Assembly (NCBI GenBank): GCA_046726955.1
Contig: JBKPBQ010000439.1
Location: 1 to 9,668 of the forward strand
DNA length: 9,668 nt
Reading direction: 5' to 3'
DNA from: CAVPGH01 sp046726955
Lineage (GTDB): Bacteria; Acidobacteriota; Vicinamibacteria; Fen-336
The notes under the pieces: model-generated
Seen by the model: only the letters and a program-made list of their open reading frames with translations
Database searches by the model: none
What the model was told of the DNA's origin: nothing
Program-made: the position numbers and the translations under genes
Part shown: in pieces, positions 6,638 through 9,668 of the stretch
Numbering within the stretch: the first letter of the stretch is position 1
How the letters are laid out: every line of letters begins with the position of its first letter

Positions 6638-6653
6638 CGCGCCTCGCGGCGCG
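6638..6653 (-). promoter_or_regulatory. GC hairpin just upstream of the phosphodiesterase start
   Basis: On the minus strand CGCGCC-GCGA-GGCGCG is a perfect 6-bp stem closed by a GNRA-type tetraloop (GCGA). It ends one base before ATG 6636 and contains the GAGG Shine-Dalgarno-like bases in its loop and 3' arm. It could limit ribosome access or mark the end of the upstream VWA transcript (stop at 6677). No U-tract follows. Confidence 0.35.
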
Positions 6654-6676
6654 TAGCTTACACCGGAGCCTTCGGC

Positions 6677-8461
6677 CTATCGCGCGACCGCCACGCGGGG
6701 TTCCGGCGGGATCGACGCGGCCGTCGCCACGAGCTGGAGGAGCTCCGCGCGGTAGCCCTCGCGGTCCTCTCCGCGGGAGGCGGAGGCGAGCTCGCGCACG
6801 GTCTCCCAGGTCGCGCTGCCCTTGTGCTCGGAATCGCGAAGCAGCATTCCGAACGCCGCCACCGCCGAAGCGAAGCGCAGGTCGGCGGAGGGCGAGTCGG
6901 CGGGCGCGGCGGCGACCGCCACGCTCTGCAGCCGGCTCTGGTCACCGTCGGGGTCCTTGTAGCGGAGCTTCACCGTCAGCAGCTCGCCGCTCCCCGCCGA
7001 GGCGGAGGGGCGATGCGCGTCCTGGTACTTCAAGGGGTCCACGGCGGGCAGCGGCATCGGCACTCCCGCGGGCACGATCTCGTATAGCGCCGTGACCGAG
7101 TGCCCCGCGCCGATCTCTCCGGCGTCCTTGCGGTCGTCGGAAAAGTCCTCGGCCCTGAGCATCCGGTTCTCGTAGCCGAGCAGGCGGTAGGCCGAGACCT
7201 GGCGCGGGTTGAACTCCACCTGGACCTTCACGTCCTTGGCGATCGTGAAGAGCGTCGCTCCCGCCTCGCTCACGAGGACCTTGCGGGCCTCGGCGAGCGT
7301 GTCGATGTACGAGTAGTTGCCGTTGCCGCTGTCCGCGAGCTTCTCCATCGTCGAGTCCTTGAGGTTGCCCTCGCCGAAACCGAGGACGGAGAGGAAGACG
7401 CCCGTCTTGCGCTTCTCCTCGATGAGCCGCACGAGGTCTCCCTCGCTCGTGACGCCGACGTTGAAGTCGCCGTCCGTGGCCAGGATCACCCGGTTGACGC
7501 CGCCCTCGAGAAAGCTCTCCTTCGCCACCTCGTACGCGAGCTGGATGCCGGCCCCGCCGGCGGTGGAGCCGCCCGCCTGCAGCCGCCCGAGCGCGCTGCG
7601 GATCTCTGCCTTGCGGTCTCCGGGGGTCGGGGGAAGCACGAGTCCGGCATTGCCGGCGTAGACGGTGATGGCCACGCGGTCCTCGGTCCGCAGCTCGTCC
7701 ACGAGGAGGCCCATCCCGGCCTTGAGCAGCGGCAGCTTGTTCGGGTCCTCCATCGAGCCGGAGACGTCGATCAGAAAGACGAGGTTGCGCGGCGGCACGT
7801 CGCGCTTCTCGATGCGTCGACCCTGCAGGCCCACCAGCGCGAGAAGGTGGCCTTCCTTCCACGGGCAGGCCGCGACCTCGGTGGTGATGGAGAACGGAGC
7901 CTGGCCCTCTGGGTCGGGATAGTCGTAGCGGAAGTAGTTGACGAGCTCCTCGATGCGCACCGCGTCCTTCGGGGGGAGCCGGCCCGACTGCAGGAACCGA
8001 CGGACGTTCGCGTAGGAAGCCGTGTCCACGTCCACCGCGAAGGTCGACAGCGGGTTCGCGGCCACGGCCTGGAAGGGGTTGTCACGGACGAGCGCGTAGG
8101 CCTCGGTGTTGAACGCAGCGCGATACAGCGCATCCTGCTCGTCGGGGAGGCCCCCCAACACCCCGCCCACGACGCCGCCAGCAACGCCGCCAGCCACGCC
8201 GCCAGCCACGCCGCCCGGTACGCCGCGGCCGACCCTCATCGCGAGCGGAGCCGCGACGGATGGCTCGTTCAGGACCGTCGGGGCGACCGCATCCTTTGCC
8301 GCGTCTTCCGCGATTCCGGCCGGTCCCATCTCGCGGACCCTCGGGTATTCGGCGGCCACCCGCGCCCGCAACAACGAAGGAACGGAGAGGGCGATCGTGA
8401 GCCCGACGGCGGCGAGCGCCGCCAGCAAGACACACCACGAGGACGACAGCCTGATCTTCAT
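6677..8461 (-). CDS. YfbK-like von Willebrand factor A domain protein with DUF3520 C-terminus
   Basis: ATG 8461 gives 594 residues, backed by GGGAG 6 nt upstream; an in-frame GTG at 8485 is less likely. Residues 1-~30 form an N-terminal signal or anchor (SSWCVLLAALAAVGLTIAL). A Gly-rich linker of GGVx repeats spans 80-104. The YfbK-type N-terminal domain follows (~119-213: DNPFQAVAANPLSTFAVDVD, LVNYFRYDYPDP). The VWA domain (~224-400) carries a complete MIDAS: DVSGS (Asp232, Ser234, Ser236), Thr300 in GGST and Asp330 in ATDGD. Residues ~405-585 match the DUF3520 region (FNPRQVSAYRLLGYENRML, LLTVKLRYKDP). It is probably a periplasmic or membrane-tethered metal-dependent adhesion or protein-interaction module; the function of this family is poorly known. 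It lies 123 bp downstream of the aldo/keto reductase and 40 bp upstream of the phosphodiesterase ATG, all on one strand. Confidence 0.95.
   Translation of the reverse strand: MKIRLSSSWCVLLAALAAVGLTIALSVPSLLRARVAAEYPRVREMGPAGIAEDAAKDAVAPTVLNEPSVAAPLAMRVGRGVPGGVAGGVAGGVAGGVVGGVLGGLPDEQDALYRAAFNTEAYALVRDNPFQAVAANPLSTFAVDVDTASYANVRRFLQSGRLPPKDAVRIEELVNYFRYDYPDPEGQAPFSITTEVAACPWKEGHLLALVGLQGRRIEKRDVPPRNLVFLIDVSGSMEDPNKLPLLKAGMGLLVDELRTEDRVAITVYAGNAGLVLPPTPGDRKAEIRSALGRLQAGGSTAGGAGIQLAYEVAKESFLEGGVNRVILATDGDFNVGVTSEGDLVRLIEEKRKTGVFLSVLGFGEGNLKDSTMEKLADSGNGNYSYIDTLAEARKVLVSEAGATLFTIAKDVKVQVEFNPRQVSAYRLLGYENRMLRAEDFSDDRKDAGEIGAGHSVTALYEIVPAGVPMPLPAVDPLKYQDAHRPSASAGSGELLTVKLRYKDPDGDQSRLQSVAVAAAPADSPSADLRFASAVAAFGMLLRDSEHKGSATWETVRELASASRGEDREGYRAELLQLVATAASIPPEPRVAVAR
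8150..8224 (-). repeat. 12-bp tandem repeat encoding a Gly-Gly-Val-x linker
   Basis: Five successive imperfect 12-nt units encode GGVA, GGVA, GGVA, GGVV, GGVL inside the VWA gene (residues 83-102), flanked by GRGVP and GGLPDEQD. Length variation by slippage is plausible. Similar Gly-Gly-Val linkers are, from memory, common in acidobacterial TonB-like and VWA proteins. Confidence 0.85.
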
Positions 8462-8584
8462 CTTTCGCTCCCGTACGAGCCGCACCGGATGGCCGGCCTC
8501 GAATGCGGTTACGGGACTTGCCGCCCCGTTATTCCGCTCGCACGCTTGGACACCGGCCGGGCGAGCGGGTTCCCGAAGGGCGGC
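8462..8584 (-). promoter_or_regulatory. Upstream region of the VWA gene: RBS, weak ECF-like promoter, imperfect palindrome
   Basis: GGGAG (8472-8468) is the ribosome binding site. Further up, GGAATAA (8535-8529) and CGTAAC (8513-8508) are 15 nt apart and vaguely resemble an ECF-sigma -35/-10 pair. An imperfect palindrome, TTACGGG (8509-8515) and CCCGTTA (8525-8531) with one mismatch and a 9-nt loop, overlaps both. It could instead be an operator or the end of the aldo/keto reductase transcript. Only the RBS is well supported. Confidence 0.3.
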
Positions 8585-9550
8585 TCAGGCCACCTGCCAG
8601 TCGCGCTCCCAGCGGTGCTCGCGCAGCGCGCGGAGCGTCGTCTCCGGCAGCGGCGGCGCGTCGCCCGCGCGCAGGTTCGCGTCCACGTGGACGGGGCGGC
8701 GCATGCCGGGGATCGTGGTGGAGACGGCGGGGTGGTGAAGGATGAAGCGCAGCGCGAGATCGGGCAGTGAGCTTCCCGCCGGCACCAGGGCCCGCAGCCG
8801 ATCCACGCGCGACAGCGTCTCCGGCAGCCGGTCCGGGCGGAAGTAGAGGTTGCGCCAGTCGCCCTCCGGCCACCGGGCGTCGAGCGTCATCGTGCCGGTG
8901 AGGCTTCCCTCGTCGAAAGGAACGCGGGCGATCACCGCGACCTTCCGCTCGAGACAGGCCGGGAAGAGCTCGTCCTCCGGGTTCTGGTCGAAGACGTTGT
9001 AGACGACCTGCACGGCGTCCACCAGCCCCGTGCCCAGCGCGGCGAGGACGTTCGTGGGCTCCCAGCGGTTGACGCTGATGCCGAAGCCCTCGACGAGCCC
9101 TTCCTGCTTGAGGTGCTCGGCGGCGCGCCGCCAGCCGTCGTCGTGGACCCAGGCGTCGCTCCAGACGTGGAGCTGCTGGAGGTGGATCCGCGGGAGCCCG
9201 AGGTTCGCGAGGCTCCGCCGCGTCATCTCCACCACGTAGTCGAACGGGAAGACCTCGCTCGCCGGCGTCTCCGCCCGACCCGGCCAGCGGCGGTTCTTCG
9301 GCGGGACCTTGGTCGCGACGAAGAGCGGGGATCCGGGATGGCGGCGCACCGCCTCTCCCAGCAGCTTCTCGCTCCGTCCCTCGCCGTAGGCGAAGGCGGT
9401 GTCGAAGAAGTTGCAGCCGCCCTCGATCGCCTTGTCGAGCGCCTGCAGCGATTCCCGGTCGTCGGAGCCCGTCCACCCGCCCACGCCCCACATCCCGTAG
9501 CCGATCTCGGAGACCGGCCAGCCGAGCCGCCCGAAAGTCCGGTGCCTCAT
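8585..9550 (-). CDS. Aldo/keto reductase
   Basis: The product is 321 residues, a usual length for this NAD(P)H-dependent (alpha/beta)8-barrel oxidoreductase family. The full catalytic tetrad is visible: Asp50 and Tyr55 in FFDTAFAYGEG, Lys81 in VATKVPPKN, and His128 in LQQLHVWSD. The N-terminus (RTFGRLGWPVSEIGYGMWGV) and the late cofactor region (ALRFILHHPAVSTTIPGMRR) follow the AKR pattern, with PGMRRPVHVDANL near the usual cofactor-binding end. There is no signal peptide, so it acts in the cytosol. ATG 9550 is preceded by AGGAAGG (9560-9554) and a second GGAGG further up. The start lies only 8 nt after the stop of the upstream gene, so the two are co-transcribed. The substrate cannot be inferred; it belongs to the broad AKR class with sugar, aldehyde or quinone substrates. 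Confidence 0.96.
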   Translation of the reverse strand: MRHRTFGRLGWPVSEIGYGMWGVGGWTGSDDRESLQALDKAIEGGCNFFDTAFAYGEGRSEKLLGEAVRRHPGSPLFVATKVPPKNRRWPGRAETPASEVFPFDYVVEMTRRSLANLGLPRIHLQQLHVWSDAWVHDDGWRRAAEHLKQEGLVEGFGISVNRWEPTNVLAALGTGLVDAVQVVYNVFDQNPEDELFPACLERKVAVIARVPFDEGSLTGTMTLDARWPEGDWRNLYFRPDRLPETLSRVDRLRALVPAGSSLPDLALRFILHHPAVSTTIPGMRRPVHVDANLRAGDAPPLPETTLRALREHRWERDWQVA

Positions 9551-9558
9551 GGTCCTTC

Positions 9559-9668
9559 CTACCTCCGTACGGAGACGAACTCGCCCGACGGGTCCATCTG
9601 CTTGAGCGCCGTCACCCGGCCATTCTCCACCACGAACTCGTACAGGACGTCGGAGAACTCCTTCACCC
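9559..9668 (-). CDS. C-terminal end of an unidentified protein (partial)
   Basis: Only the last 35 codons are inside the window, ending in TAG at 9561-9559. The visible peptide FVVENGRVTALKQMDPSGEF then VSVRR has the beta-strand and turn pattern seen at the ends of serine hydrolases with a DUF3471-like tail, where a final strand pair closes a beta sandwich. That resemblance is from memory and is weak. The stop overlaps the ribosome binding site of the aldo/keto reductase, indicating an operon. The upstream part must be read beyond the right edge to name the protein. Confidence 0.7.
   Translation of the reverse strand, partial: VKEFSDVLYEFVVENGRVTALKQMDPSGEFVSVRR

Noticed and set aside
5638..7095. 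485-codon plus-strand frame opposite the DUF222, phosphodiesterase and VWA genes
   Set aside because: It spans three minus-strand genes and is Arg/Gly/Pro-rich without motifs. Shadow.
8155..8225. Possible CRISPR-like or minisatellite array
   Set aside because: The units are 12 bp with no spacers and stay in frame with a Gly-rich protein linker.
7100..8770. 556-codon plus-strand frame opposite the VWA gene
   Set aside because: It runs across the VWA start and into the aldo/keto reductase and shows no domain. Codon-bias shadow.

Overview
The window is very GC-rich, densely coded bacterial chromosome, with long antisense ORFs shadowing most genes, as expected at such GC. An Acidobacteriota-like origin is an inference. 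It rests on the Gly-Gly-Val-x linker in the von Willebrand protein, a CRP-domain/thioredoxin-reductase fusion, a DUF222 protein of the soil-bacterium type, and many exported proteins of unknown function. No rRNA, tRNA, CRISPR array, transposase or phage gene is visible.

Layout. (1) Left edge, minus strand: most of a cyclic-nucleotide-binding/thioredoxin-fold/FAD-NAD(P)-oxidoreductase fusion, whose C-terminus lies beyond base 1. (2) Bases 1606-4780, plus strand: four genes. A conserved hypothetical is followed by three closely spaced envelope genes: an exported small-domain protein with a Cys-rich tail, a lipoprotein, and an inner-membrane-anchored protein. The last two share an architecture (anchor, short coiled coil, beta-rich region, similar C-terminal block) and overlap by ATGA. 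(3) A perfect 8-bp inverted repeat at 4788-4816 lies at the convergent junction. (4) Bases 4800-9668, minus strand, in transcription order: the C-terminal end of an unidentified protein, an aldo/keto reductase, a YfbK-like VWA protein, a glycerophosphodiester phosphodiesterase, and a DUF222 protein with a shrunken HNH-like tail.

The strongest oddity is in the phosphodiesterase gene. A full signal peptide and the catalytic His-Arg-Gly motif lie upstream of the only usable start codon in the open frame. They are cut off from the obvious ATG (6636) by one in-frame TGA at codon 10. This is either a fresh nonsense mutation or a sequence error. The lipoprotein/membrane-protein pair with its exported neighbour is the best candidate for an undescribed envelope system, but its function cannot be read from sequence alone.
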